Assembly (NCBI GenBank): GCA_005408345.1
Contig: SEMN01000272.1
Span: 496,001-560,000, forward strand
Reading direction: 5' to 3'
Source of the DNA: Macquaria australasica
Taxonomy: Eukaryota; Chordata; Actinopteri; Centrarchiformes; Percichthyidae
DNA length: 64,000 nucleotides
A model generated the notes under the pieces. The model searched no databases, had not been told where the DNA came from, and was given only the letters and a program-made list of their open reading frames with translations. Shown one piece after another: positions 35,617-49,582 of the stretch. How positions within the stretch are numbered: position 1 is the first letter of the stretch; each line of letters starts with the position of its first letter. Position numbers and translations under genes: made by a program.

Positions 35617-35842
35617 AAAAGCATATAAAATAGCCATACTTTTTGATCAGGTGATCATCACAAGGAACATGGCCAGTGTGAAATATCTCTCATTTGTGAT
35701 TTCTGGAGAGTAGCTCCATGTCTGCCAGATGTTACTGAGCATGCTTGAAGATGTGGTTTTGTGTTTACACTGCTGAAAAGAATAAACTATGCCGGCAGTG
35801 CTCATTGTAATAAAAAAAATATCATACTGAGTCAACAGTATG

Positions 35843-35875
35843 TTTTTTTTTTTTGTTTTTTTTTGGGGGGGGGGG
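35843..35875 (+). repeat. T12-G-T9-G11 homopolymer block
   Basis: Adjacent T and G homopolymers form a 33-bp low-complexity block. Run lengths in assemblies are often unreliable here. Confidence 0.9.
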
Positions 35876-36544
35876 TTCTTAATGCTTCTCGGATGATATA
35901 ATGGAGTTATATTGCATGGGCTATACCAGACTGTGGCTGTACAGACAAGACATATTAGTAGGTGTATTTCACTGAGTCTTTTTGTGGAATTTCAAAAGAT
36001 AACACCAGCCTTATCCTTTAAATCTGGGAATATACTACTGTATGTGATAAAATAGGGAGCTCGATCATGCTTCTATGACTGATAAAAACAGATTCAAAGA
36101 CAACAATTCATTTCTCTGTAAAAGTGAGATATCAGCTATGGTGTTGTTTGGTAACGTCACCCAAGCAACCTTGTTTTCACTGTTTTCCAGCACTACCACT
36201 TACACACATTCGTGTCCAGCTGCTTTTAAAGGTGTTAGATTTTAATTGGAATGGCTTTGTGCTGCATTGTCAAGAGTTTGTTTAACTTCAGTCCGACACA
36301 GAACTTATGCTAAGTACACAGAGTGTTAATTTTCCTTGTACACACATTTAATAATAGATACGAGCCACATCTTAAGCACAGTGTGTTTAATTTTGCTATG
36401 AACCCTGTGATTGTCTTCCCTTCTTTTTCTCCCGGTTACTTGTCATGGGGCAGAGACATTTTCAGGATCACATTCGGCCCTTATCTCGTCACACTTGCAA
36501 ATCCATTTTAAAAGGTTAGACATTAATGGCAAGAATCCCCTCCT

Positions 36545-36567
36545 TCCTCCTCCTCCTCCTCCTCCTC
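36545..36567 (+). repeat. (TCC)n microsatellite
   Basis: About seven TCC units in a pyrimidine-rich strand stretch. Confidence 0.85.
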
Positions 36568-37149
36568 TCCCTCCCACCTCTCAGATATGAGATTACACAT
36601 TTCACCCTGAGCAACAGACAGAAACTAATCCGCGGCCTATGTGAGATATTAGGCCTATGCTCGCCGTGTGGCTGACAGCTCTGCAGGGTTTTGATATTGG
36701 GCATTTAACAGGCCACTGTAAAAATCCAGCTTCAGTTAGGCACTAAACCACACACAGACCACACACACGCACACTCCCACACACTTTGCTTTTGCACCAT
36801 CCATGTGTTTAAACAAAGACAGAAAAAGAAGACGGAAAAATACACCAATGTGCAAACACGTGCTTGAACTTTCACACACAGAGACCAACAGCAGATGTTT
36901 CATTCTAGTGTTGACACTATGCAGCGTGATGTCGGGTATAGCAAATATTAAATAGCAAGATAAGCAGTGCGCCTATCAAAGTAAGTGTGATAAGTATTCC
37001 ATTAAGTGCCCTATGGCTTCCACTTTCTCTCTGAATCAGTGGATCCTAAGTGGAGAAATTAATATTTAATGCCTCTGGTAGAGTGCTACAGACACATCCT
37101 GGGTGATTGCATCAAACTTGCAGTAGGTTTGACAGTATCAAACCAACCT

Positions 37150-37205
37150 TTTACATTTCATTGTGCAATCCTATCAAATAAAAAACCTTGAATCCTTGAA
37201 TTTGG
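37150..37205 (+). mobile_element. possible LINE 3' tail remnant
   Basis: 'attgtgcaatcctatcaaat' is followed by 'aaaaaaccttgaatccttga'. Tails of the type AATAAA-like plus (TTGAATCC)n terminate many CR1/L2 copies in fish. Only about 50 bp is left and there is no ORF, so this is tentative. Confidence 0.3.
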
Positions 37206-40200
37206 CTTATCTAAAACTTGAGATACGTTTATAACCAACATTCCCTTAGTGCTGCCCCTATTTTACATTTATTGCACAGTTTTTTGCAGTGTGCACACAC
37301 ATGCATATATTTACCTATTCGTTATTCACACTTCCCTGTCTGCTATTCTACATTCTAAATCACTTTTGTGACATTGAATGGTTGGGCCTGTTGAAAAATT
37401 AGCTACTTAGTCTTGAAAATATAACTATCAGCAATATTCACAAACAGTTTGAGATGTAAAGACTAAAAGAAGGGTCATGCTGCTGTTACCAATGATCCAG
37501 TCTAGCTCTTTGTAATTAATACTTATTCATCAGACACCACATGAGCTGTGGGCAGATTTTCCATCGGCTTCTGTACTTTACAACGTTAATAATGGCAGCA
37601 GTAACAAACACACCCTCAGTATTTGAATATGAGTAACTACTGTTCACTCTGTTTAAATGAAAGACAGACTTGACTGCAGTTTCAAGAGCCAGGGGGGAAT
37701 TTACTCAGCATTCATCATGCATGTCCAATTCATTAGCATCTAGTGCTTTATAAGGGTATCATAAATTTCAGATGTGATTTTTAACATCAAGAACTTGGCC
37801 TTATTAATATATTACCACCACACGATTTGGATTAGTGCAGGGTGTTAAAACATAGCACGTCTTTACGTTGGCTCAGGACGTGAGCACTGGCATGACACTA
37901 CGTGTGGTTTTTATGGTAAACCACCCAGCAGGGTCTGATGTAGAATTATTAAGTTATTTCAAACTTTTCAGCCATGTTTTTGGTTTGACTCGGAAGTTAA
38001 CAAGGCTTGTTGACATGACTCAGGCCTCAAAACAGAAACAGAAAAAATGGGAAATTTATGGGTGCACCTATTTATTGATTAAATTTTTTTTCTCTCTCTA
38101 TCTTTTCCCCTTATCACTTGCTATTCTAAAACTTAGAGCAGCATGTGAAACTTGCATATCAAAAGCAGCAAAGCGCCAAGCTCTTCCTCATTCCTGAGCT
38201 TAGATCAGAAGCTGTTCACTAGATGAACAAGATCATATTAGCGACACGACACAAGGTTTGTCGTCTGTGGACATGTTTCCTTGAGACCCCATCATTCAGT
38301 ACCACACTGATGAGATTAAAGTGTCTTTTGTCTCTTTAAAGAACAGCACGCTCCCTGCACAGCCGTGTGTACAGCATAGATGCCAGTTGATAGACAGCCA
38401 ACTTCTATTGTGCTTCTGTTGTGAATACAGCCGTGAGCTCTGGACCACGTTAATGAGTTACTGTATGTGTGTTTGAGACACGAGCCAACAGCGAGCCAAC
38501 ACAATTCACAGAGTTGCAAAAGCGTGTGGGGAGTGGGGGGCTGTCAGCTTGTGTGCTTAGACCCTCCATTCACACCAGTCCGCTAGTCTAAATCCAATTC
38601 ATCAGCCCTTAATGGACTGCACAAATTGTCTCTCTAGGATCTTAACTCGAGAAGTGGACGGACTAAGCAGGAATAGAGTAGCAGCATATGGCACATAGTG
38701 TTGAGCACAGCATAAAGAGGCAAGGGCTGCAGAATTATTCATTAACATGTTAAAACATCAACATTTTTGTATCCATAATTATTTAAAGTTGGGAGTTTTT
38801 CTGTTTTGTTTTTTTCAGAAAGAATGGAGTTCCCGGCAGCTCAGGAGAATTATTGGCTTAGAAATCAAACATTCACTCTGAAGAAAGTATTTAATTCACA
38901 CTAAGCAACAAAGCTAAACCTAACAAAATCAATTGGTGTCCATTAGTTTCCCAAACTGACATTTTTCTGAAGGTCTCAAACAAACTGCGTCTGCATTGTG
39001 CATGCACATTTTAACTCACACTTTCCATTGCAATCACAGTTTGGACGAGCTGAACGAACATGTGTGGAACCGTGGTTGTGCGGCTGAATGTCACTGCATA
39101 CATTGCCAATAGACATGCACCTGCAACTAAAATTACAGATGGCATGTTTCGATAGCAATGAGCGTCTGTCACAGAGCAATGTTCAGCGGCCGGTGGATTT
39201 AGCGGTGTGTTGGAGATGTGAGAGCTATCCTTTCTGCTAAAATCCATTTGCTCCCTCCATTTCCCTGCATTTGAACATGATCACACAGCTCACAGGGCTC
39301 AATAGCAGCCGCAACAACAACAACACTAGTAAATTGTCAGTCATTTACTCAGGGGCAGCAACACTTATGAGCACTCTGTTCAACTCCATCAGGCCTTTGA
39401 TCCCATTTGTGAATGGTGTGTGTTTATCTGTGTGTGTATGAGTATAATACACACCAAGACATAATTTGTATTTCTCAGAGAGAGTCCAGGATTCTACTGA
39501 ACAGGTGCATAATATCAGAGCCTTTAAACAGGAGCACTTACTGTAGACATTTTCTTGCAAACTCACCTTTAACTCTCTCCTCCACAATGTGTATTTTTTG
39601 TTTCTCAGCTCGGTTTGTCTGCACCCTCTCCAGCTGTCAAATTACCACCCCTCTAACTTTTTCACTACAATTGATTACTTAGTACAATTTGGGAAGAAGA
39701 GTAACACAGGTGGTAGACTGTCTCACTTTATCTCTTTTACTTCCCTCTCTGTGTTTTAAATGGAAAGGAGAGTGGGAGAGAATGAACCCATCTGCACCAA
39801 AATGAATCATCAGTCCCCTTTCCAAGGTTGATAACATCTCTAACAATCTGGGAGCGCAAACAGTCCCACAGCTACTACTGCTACAACATCACCTGTAGTC
39901 AGACAACATGCAGCAAAATCCAGACTGGACCACCTGTCAATGCATACGCTCAGCAAGGAAGCTTTTGAGAAAACATCTCACCTAATATTGGAAAAATGTG
40001 AAGTTAAATTCTTGTATAATCTATTATTTTGACCCTGTCGTTAGGCCTAATCAGAATTTTGTATTGTTCTGAATGTGTTCCAGCTACTGTGTTATGAGAA
40101 TGAGTTTAGGATCAGTGAGTTTTTCTCTTGATGATGGAGCTTTCCCTTCTATCCCTTCTTTGAATGAGGGACTTCTCTCCTCTTCTCTGCACTCTTGCAT

Positions 40201-42527
40201 GTGGCTCTCCTGACCTTACCTCACGCTCCGCTTGGCAGGAACACTTAAAGAGTTCTATCCATCGCTTCACTCTCTCTCCCTCCCTCACACCTTCGCTTTT
40301 CCCAGCGCTGACGTAACTGAGGGGATCGACTCTTCATGATTTTCTAATATCTCCCACTCGCCATGGCCCCGAGGTGAAGAGTGTTTTGTGTGATCAATGT
40401 TTTCCAGACTCTAGATCTGGTTTTAATCCGGATATCATCTCCCCCACTCGGGCCTGCTGAGACAGGTGTGCCCTTTCCTTTTCGCTTTCCCTCTATCACA
40501 TTTAGTCCTGCACTTTTGCTTCCACCTCTCCCTTTCGCTGTTCCAGTGTGAGCATGTTATTTAAGACTTCCCTGTGAGAGGACTCCCCAGGGCGAAGGTA
40601 GAGAGAAGGTGTTTGGTGTGAAAAGGGAAGAGGGAGAGCTTTGACTCAGAGGTCAGTTAACGTGATGCAGAGTGGAGACCAGGGCAATGCTCATTGATCG
40701 AGCTGAGCAAATCCTTTCCGGAAATATAAGTCATCGCCAAATCACAACTTCTGTTTTGTTTTAACCCTGTGGATTTAGTTGCCATTCTATTATGCGCCCT
40801 TTGACACCTGTGAACAAAAGCATACAGCTTAGCATGTTAAAAGTAAAGAAACAAGTGTGATATTTTAGTTTATGTTCACACTATGCTGCTATAACACCTC
40901 ACCTCAGGTGCAAGGCTGTCACATTAGCTCTGTGCCAACCATTCAGAGGCACAAAAAGATAAACTAACTTTATTCCAAGTTATATTATTAGGCCTGATGT
41001 TGCAGTGACAGCTCAAGCTCAAACGTCTTTGTGGGTTTTTCTTTTCCCCCATTTCCTCTAGCAGTAGCTTAGATTTTTAGCTTTTTTTGTGGATTCACTT
41101 TGATGTAAATATTGTCATTTTAGGGATCAGAGTGGCAAACCGTGTACAGTATAGTCTATCAGAGGCTTTTTAGCTCTCTGGGTCTCTTAGTGCTTTGGTG
41201 TGGGTTGGATCAAAAGCGCTCATCAGATCAGACGGATGCCAGAGCAGGCCTGAACCCACATTGCAAAGGTCACGGTTCGCTCCATTATTCATCACGTTCC
41301 TATGCTAAAGCCGGGGAGTGTTAAGAAAGAAAAGAGAAGGAGAGAGAGGGAGAGAGATTGAGAGATTGATTTAGAGAGGCATCCCCCTTTCTATACCTGT
41401 CCTCCCACAGAGACCCCTGCCAAAAGTCCTGCTTCGTTATTCCAAAAGCCCCAGCTCTCCTGTGGATAAGGAACAAAGGATGGAGTCAAAATGAATGCGG
41501 GAGCAGCAGAAAGAGAGAGGCAGAAGAGGGAGAGCACCTCCCTCTTGTGTGGCCTGACCCACTACTTAAAAGACCCCTTCTCTTGATTTAGCCATCTCTC
41601 CTGTCTCCCACCGCTACCACCCCTTTGAGATAGGAGACCAAAAAGTGAAAGATGCCCTTAACTCCCCAAATATGACACCCCACAATGCCACCTTGATGTC
41701 CACAGCTCCAAGCACCACTTCGCTCCAAGACCCTCAACCACATGGCCAAGATGAGTAGAGGTGCCAAGAACAGAGAGAATATTCATCTGGTAGGCTCACC
41801 AGAAATGCTCGAGCCTTTCCCCCCAGCACCAGCCGCAGCTCAGCACCCAACAATCATCGTGTCATCTCACCCCTTTCAGTACCTGTTTTTCTCTGTAAAG
41901 GATAGGAAAGAGCTGAAAACACAAAGCCAGGAATGGGGTGGGGAAAAAAACAAACACAATCACACTTTCCCTGTGAAATCTAAATACGTCTGGGGCCCTT
42001 TTTGTACATTTTGTTCAGCTATTGTATTCCCCGTGGAGCATATATGCTGAAGTTGTTCCGGGTTGTTTTATTTATTTATTTATTTTATTATTTTTTTACA
42101 CGGGGGCATGGGCTGTGCACTGGCCGTCAGCAAAGCTCTCTCTAAACGGTGACCCGCGCTATCCAGCTTCTCTAAACATCCTGACGTCCTCGCCACCCAG
42201 GGGAATGTTTCAGGAAAGGAGCATGAGAGGTGAGATCTATAACTGAACACATATCACTTTCTTCTCCCCATCCGCCCACGCTATCTCTCCTATCCCGTTA
42301 ACACACACGCCACCTCCGCAGAACAATGAGACATCACAATGTGATCCCCAGTTGTGCACAAAAAAAAAAGCTCACTCCCCCACTCAACTTTTTTTTTTTT
42401 TAATAGCAGCATACAGTATCAGCAGAATTACTGCGGCTCGGCTTCAACGCTGCAGCAGCCTTGCTAGAGTGTGTCAAGCCCAGAGGGGTTTATGGCTTTG
42501 ATCTAACGCACAATACCCAATGTGTGT

Positions 42528-42578
42528 GGGGGGGGGAGGGGACGTGTGCATACGTGCACACACACACACACACACACA
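42528..42578 (+). repeat. G-rich run followed by (CA)n
   Basis: A G9-A-G4 run, a short 'acgtgtgcatacgtg' spacer, then 11 CA units (42557-42578). The alternating purine-pyrimidine stretch is Z-DNA prone. Confidence 0.85.
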
Positions 42579-44180
42579 TACCCGTACGCAAATGAGCGCA
42601 CGGCTCACCCGCAAATGCTCCTACAAACACATACACCTCTACAGACACACACAAGTGAGCGCACACATCCCCTTTGATATAGTTCCAGGCTTTTAGTGGG
42701 TGATTAGGAGAGGCGACCCAGCTAAGGTCTAGAGTGATAGGAGGAAGCAGGAGCCTGCTGCTCTTTAGTTAGAGGAAACCAATACTCTGTCTGTAGATAG
42801 AGGAGTAATTATGCTCAAGGGTGGAGGGGAGAGAGGAGTGAGCATTTTGGAGAAGAAGCCAATGAGGGGAGGAGGGTGAGGGTGACAAAGACTGCGCTGG
42901 GGGGTTGATTTCAGATTCCCCACTGTGTCACCCCCACAGACAGCAATTAAAATTCCTTCAGAGTGTGTGTTTATTGTGTATGTGTATGTGTGTGTGTGAG
43001 GCTAAGCATATGTGTATTTACCTTATGGTGCAGGGTGCGGTTATGCATGAATTCATCCAGTGCTGCATAAATGCAGCCACGGCTGCCACTGCGGTGCATG
43101 CACACATGTGAGTATGCACACGCCTGTTTACTGAATCCACTCCAACACTTGTTGGTGGTCTAAAGGCTATGAAATATTAATGCTCCCTCTCTTAATGATT
43201 CATAAATTGTATTCCGATACTCGCCACTCTGCTTCTCCTCGCTACTTTCCACTCCCTATAATTGGACCGTTGGCTTGGTTAAGAAAAAAATAAAAAAAGG
43301 GGACAGACGAGTGTGGAGTGTGGAGCATGAGATGAAAATCAAGTTTTCATCCCTCCTCACACATTTCAGCAAGCCGCATGCAAGTGCTGAGGGATCATAA
43401 TGTCAGTAAATAGTATTCATGAACAAATGCTTGCCCAGGGAATGTGTTTTTAGCATTCACACCAGCACTGAACCGCGCTGTGTATTTGGCTGGGAAAACC
43501 ACTGCAGACTGCCAGTGACACCTTACAAAATATCAGCTTTAGCAGACAGGAAACGAGGGAACGCTTTATTTACTATAATAAACCCTCCATTATAAGGAGA
43601 AAGTTCACTTTTTTCTCTCTCTCTCCTCACCTTTAGATACAGCAAGGCCTCACTCTAATGTGTGCTAATCTAAAAGAAACAGATTCACATTATGTTTGTT
43701 TTATTTATCACCAGCATCGATCGGAGCCGCAAAATCAGCAGTCAGGACTAAATGAAAAGAAAATAACCTTCTCACTCTATAGCTTCTTTATCTGCCGTTC
43801 CTCTCCGTCCCCCCAGCCTTCAACTTGCTTTCTTTTTGATTCAATAACACTTTATAAGATGAGAACATTAGTATTAGGATAGGAGAAAATCTCCAGTGGG
43901 AAGAGATTGGCTTCAGATGCTCGTTCTCTCCACCTTACTCTGTCTTTGTGTGTTCACGTGCCATACACACACCTAAACACACACACAGGGGCATAACTGG
44001 CTCATCTGCAGGACCAGCTGGATGTCTGTTTGCAATAATAGGTGAAGTAATAAACCATAGAGCTCTACTTATTTGCCTGTCTCAGTGTAACTCAATAGAG
44101 CTGATTGGCTTTAGATGGTGACACGTCTACACTCAGTGAGAGCATACATTTGTGCTTTAGATGAGCTTTAATGTAATCTC

Positions 44181-44185
<5 letters not shown>

Positions 44186-44250
<65 letters not shown>
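44186..44250 (+). repeat. (AC)n microsatellite, 65 bp
   Basis: About 32 uninterrupted AC units, the longest simple repeat in the window and likely to be length-polymorphic. Confidence 0.97.
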
Positions 44251-44252
<2 letters not shown>

Positions 44253-46006
44253 ATGAGGGATAAGCTGCTAAGGCTTTTGTAGCAGGTGGGTTGCCATTCT
44301 TGTAGAAGTAGAAGAATCAAACAAACATAAATTCAGCATGAAAAAAAAACCCAGATCACCGTGACTTGCACAACCGCAGACCTCCTTGTAGATACTGTAA
44401 AATACAAGGACAAATACAAAGTCTTAATCGTGTATGTTCAGTCACGCTCACCTTTGTTCACAGATTCATCAGGAATTATCAGTACAGCTGTAATTCCTTC
44501 CTATATCGATCTCATGAATAGAGAATGCCCTGAATATTACTGATCATCATTTACACGCTAGAATATAACTGGAGCTTGTCATCCATACATCTAATATACA
44601 GAAGACACTGCAAAACGCAATTGCATGTAATTGTGATTTTTGGAAAAAGGGGCATCTGAACAATCATCCTAAAGATTTAGCAAGAAGCACTCAATAAACC
44701 AGGGCCAAGTGGCTCCTCCATCACCCCCCCCCCCAAGCCCTACTGACTACAGCAAAGGTCAGTTCCTCTGAGAATCTATCGAAACGACCGGCCCTAGATA
44801 TCTTTGCCTGTGACAGGAGCCTCTTTTTTCCTCTGCCTGAACCCGCACTGACCAATGACTAATGAAGATTGATCCAGTATATTATGGGCATAACAACTAC
44901 CGGGAGCTAATAAATCCTGCCAGTGGTGTTGTACAGACAGACAGAGACAAAGGGACAGAGAGACGGGTAAGAAATAGGAAAGGAAGTGCAGAAGATGAGA
45001 GATGTTGGGTTGCTGATTCACCCTTTTTCCCACCCCGTGCTGGCGATGTTTTTCTTGGGATAGTGTGAAGCTATGTGGGTCAAAGGCCAGGACTGCGGCG
45101 ATGTGTGATGTAAGACCATGATAGTACTTGCTGCAGGGCTAGAAATTCATAAAGACAAAAAATAAATAAATAACGGAAGGAAATACTGACATGGTCTGGC
45201 GTGCAGATATGACATCCGCACACGTAATCATGATACATCATAATGAGCATATCACCAGTCTGTCATCACACTACACATGTCAGTGCCGACAGAGTGGCCT
45301 CCCACTTGTTCAGTGTTTTCATGATGTCACCCATGCACAAGCGAGACAAGTTAACATGGCTGCCATGGGAGGAAAAGCACAAGTGTCCACTGTCGGTCAG
45401 GTAATGATAACTATAGAGCATATAACATACAATTACTTGCTCTGTGTATTTAAGACAAGATTCTCTCCAGGACTGTGTACATGCATGGGGCTGGACACAC
45501 AAAGTCGTCTTCTTCATTTACACAGTGCTGTCTTTTTTAATTTATTTCATTAGAATTATTTTTAATGAGGCTAACAGAACTGAGTCTGGCAAAGACAGAA
45601 AATAGATAGCTAGCAGGGAAAGCTTTTAATCACTGGGACAAACGTCCCAAAGGTTGGCTGGCCACCAGCATGATGCAACGTGGTGACATTTTTATCATCA
45701 GTCCTTACGTAACCTGTTCCTGAATACAGTAGGTACAGTGCTATTTTTTTTTTTTATTGAGATAACTTACCAAACTCTCACTTTCCTTCACAACTCTCAT
45801 CTCATCTTTTTCTCGTGTTTTTTATTTTTTTTGCGCTACCACAACCGTCTGTGCTCTCAAGTGTACAACACAGATAACACACAAGTCATTAACTGCCCCC
45901 ACATTTCCCATCTTTTCCTCCCAAAATGAGACACTACATGTTCTGAGGCATGCAACCATCTCCGGTCTTTTCTATCTAAGTGATGTATCAAAGGGAGCAG
46001 TGACCA

Positions 46007-46026
46007 CCCCCCCCACCCCACCCCCC
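46007..46026 (-). promoter_or_regulatory. G-quadruplex motif on the minus strand
   Basis: The plus strand reads C8-A-C4-A-C6, so the minus strand has G6-T-G4-T-G8, enough for a G4 if the G8 run supplies two tracts. No associated gene edge is seen. Confidence 0.45.
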
Positions 46027-49000
46027 TTCATTTTTCCGCCCACTCTGGGGATATGTTGTGATGGGTGGAGACGTGCGCTCAAGGCCCCCCGGGCCCTTCC
46101 ACATCTGTAGCCTGCCACTACCGCTCAGTTCCAGCAGGCTCGTGAGCTGCAGTGATGACCACCACAGGCCAGCCCTCATCCCGTGTCCCTGTCACTGTCA
46201 TCTCCTCTGGGTGAGTGGGGTTACACCTCCTGCAGCTGACATGGATGCTGTGCATGTTTATGTATGTGCTGATTCTAATAATGTTCAGTTAATTTATGTG
46301 CCAGACTTAGAGGGTGGTGGACCACCATAATGCGACTTGTCTTGCACTCTGACTCGCCTGTTTGCCACATTTCTGCACTGCCAACACAGGCATTGACTGA
46401 GCATTGTCTGAGCATTGTCTGTTTATTCACTCGCCTCAGGGTGTTCCAGCACAAGCTGCTGCATAGACTGTAAATGCCTTCCCTGCCGTTCCTGTCGCTG
46501 CCTCCCACCTCCACCCATGTCAATATGTCATATTTATAGTATGCGCTGCACAGCATAATGGCAAGTGCTAGCTTTTGATTAGCTTAATGTCTCAAGATAA
46601 TGCACTTTGATGCTATGTATAGAGGGGGAATGGAAAAGGACCAGCCTCTCAAGACTCCCTTCACCACCAAACACAGTCTGGACTGATGTTTGGCCCCATG
46701 TTTAAGATAGCAGAGGAGAGGGAGGGAGAGGAGAGCAGAGTGGGAAGGAGAGGCGAGGAGCAGAGAGGAGTGGAAACCTAATAGTGAGGGATCGTTCTGT
46801 GACGCGGCCCTACAGAGAGAGATAGCCCTCCATCTCACTTATCTCCTGTTTGCTCAATTTCCTCTGTGTACGACAGTGCACCTGGGGTCTGGCTGCAGCC
46901 TCCCAATGCTCCTCAGCGGCAGCCCCCGCGAGATAATAGCCAATCCCGCTCTCCCCACTTCCAAATCAGACAGGGCCAAAAGACCTTGTGCTTTGTTTAA
47001 GATTTCCAATGAACAAACCCATGTCCCTGTGGTGGCAAGCCATTACAAAACCAGACAGACTTATATCAGACTCCTTTTTGCTCAGCTAATAGCACAAAGA
47101 AAGAAACGAAAGCTCTTTGCTCTCAGACAGAGGTCGTGTCAACTAAAAGGGGCTATTTGGCTATTGTGTGCTACAGGATGATTACTCCATGGATGATAAA
47201 GAAAAGTATTCCACTATGATTACCTTGAAGTCAATAATCCACAGTCACCTCAAATCAGAGCATTACTTACAGTATGATTGGCTGTTAATGGGTGCAGATT
47301 GTGTGAGCGACACAACGATAGCAAAGCACTCTGTATACAAAGTTGCAGAGCTGCAACTAATGCTTTGATGTTCTCTACCATTATCCTCCCACTCGACACC
47401 TTGTCTTCTTTGTGTTTGTTGAAGGAGTCAGATGCAATTATCAGATGGCTCTTGCGGCTGTGTCAATCAGTCTCCCGTCTCCTGGATACCCAATTCCTCT
47501 TTCGACTTTGACGTCATATCTGTCATTAAAGCACAACAGTTGCCTTTAATGAAAGGTATTCACACTGCTGAAGACCTCTAAGTTTACAAAAGGCTAAAAA
47601 AAACGTAGCTGGTAATTGGATTTTTTTTGTAGCATTTATATCCAGAGCAGATGAACAACTGAAGTGATTGCCAAGCATGAATTCTGAATCAGTTTTCTTT
47701 CTAGAAATGTTCAGCAACCAGTTTCGTGACATTTTATTTGTATTTGCAACACTAGCCTGGATCTTTTTATCGGTAGATGTAAAAACGCTGATGCTCATCG
47801 TGCCTGTTGGCCTTCCTGTGGGGTACCAGGCTGATACTTTACTATTACAGTGTCCGGGAGTGTCTCGGCCTCACTGCAGCAGAGATAGGCCAAACAGATA
47901 GACCGATATAGCATACAGTAACATCCCAAGGGTACACTCTTTCTGGTCAAAGAGGAAAAGAACCGCAGGTGAATCGTTAGGAAATCCAAACCCCTCAAAA
48001 ACCCAAGCACAAATCAATGAGCAGAGCTGCCTGTAAGGAGCGCGCAAACCAAACATCCTTCGGCTTCCCGATTGCCGCACTATCAACATTTCATGTTGAT
48101 GTGACGGGATGGGCAGCACGCTGGGAAAACCACTTGGGCCCCGTCCATCATGGACGAGACATACAAGCTGCTTAAACGCCCTTAGGGATGAAAACACAGA
48201 TATTACCTACAAGCACTCAGGCGCACACACATGTGCACGCTGCACACTGGCACCCAAGCACACATTCACATATACAGTCATGCTCACTCACACATATTAT
48301 GAGCAACGGAGCTATCAGAGCTTGTAAGCTGCAAATCCATTTGATATGAGGAATCCGAACAGAACAACAGGATAATCAGCAACACCCTGATATGCAGCTC
48401 CTCTTTCACTGTTCTACAGTACTTCCACATTTTCTTCCCCTGCTCTGTAGGTTTCTACAATACGCCTCACTCTAAAGGAATCCAATCTTAATATGTAGCA
48501 TACTATTGAGGGCTTTTAATGTCTCCTGTTTCTGCACTCTAAAATGCCAAATCATTGCTAACCTACTTAACCCAGCACCCCCCAGAAAGGGTGAGAGACT
48601 TTTATCCCTCTAGTAAAAACCACACATGCAGGGGAGAGGATCGGACGGGGTGGTTCTGTCTTAATAGGGCCCTCTCTAACTAATGCTCTTAAATGATAGA
48701 TTAAACAAGGAGACTCTTGGTGGTACAGAGGGTGGTGGGGAGATCCAAGAGATCCGTGAGTGAAATCAGAATGAGAGACACATGATGAGGGAGAGGGAGA
48801 GAGATACGAGCAGGAGTAGGAAATGCAGTGGGCTGGAGTTGAGTCTCAGCGCAGCAAGCCATTCAACACACAAATTCTAAATAATGCAGGTTAAGACACA
48901 CAAACCCCTCATGATGTTAACTGAAATGCTTTATCACATGCGGTGCTCTTGCTAATCAATTACAGTTTATGGGATGATGCCAGGTTGGGTATAATGGGAG

Positions 49001-49538
49001 ACAGTTTAAGCCTTTTATGGTACAGTGGATGTGGTTCTTTATAAGTAAGGCCTCAGTTTCAGAGTCGTCTCTGGAGAGCTGCCATTAAGAAGGAAGCGAA
49101 AGGAGCTAGCAAGTTAGACACAATCAAACCACGGATCATAAAGAAACAGATGGCGCTGGGCTGTCTGTTTACACTACTAGTCTTAACTGCTGTGTCATTA
49201 AATACACCCACACTGCTACACTCACATTAGCATGACTCAGACAAGAGAGTTGGGCAATGTCAAGAGAAAGTCAAGAATGCTTGTTAGTGTTAATGGAATG
49301 TCTGGCGCCATTGTAAAATGCAGCAACGTATCATTTAATGTTTCTTTCCTGCCATTGCTCAGACTCAGTTTAGAGAGGCTGCAGTCACCGCTCTCGTCTC
49401 TTTACGACAGCCAGGAGGTGTAAGTTAACTTTTCCCGTTGAAGAGAGGCACTTAACATTGATGTGTGCATGCTGAGATATTTGCTGGTTCATTTACTTGC
49501 GAGTGGACATGCTGTGCTCTCTCGTGTGATGCTGCGCG

Positions 49539-49542
<4 letters not shown>

Positions 49543-49578
<36 letters not shown>
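49543..49578 (+). repeat. (GT)n microsatellite flanked by GCGCGCG
   Basis: About 18 GT units preceded by GCTGCGCGCG and followed by GCGTGCC. The overlapping open frames are poly-Val/Cys artefacts. Confidence 0.95.

Positions 49579-49582
<4 letters not shown>

Noticed and set aside
38805..38905. Acceptor-like 'tttttttcag' with an ATG frame after it
   Set aside because: The short frame has no family similarity, no donor and no cysteine pattern.
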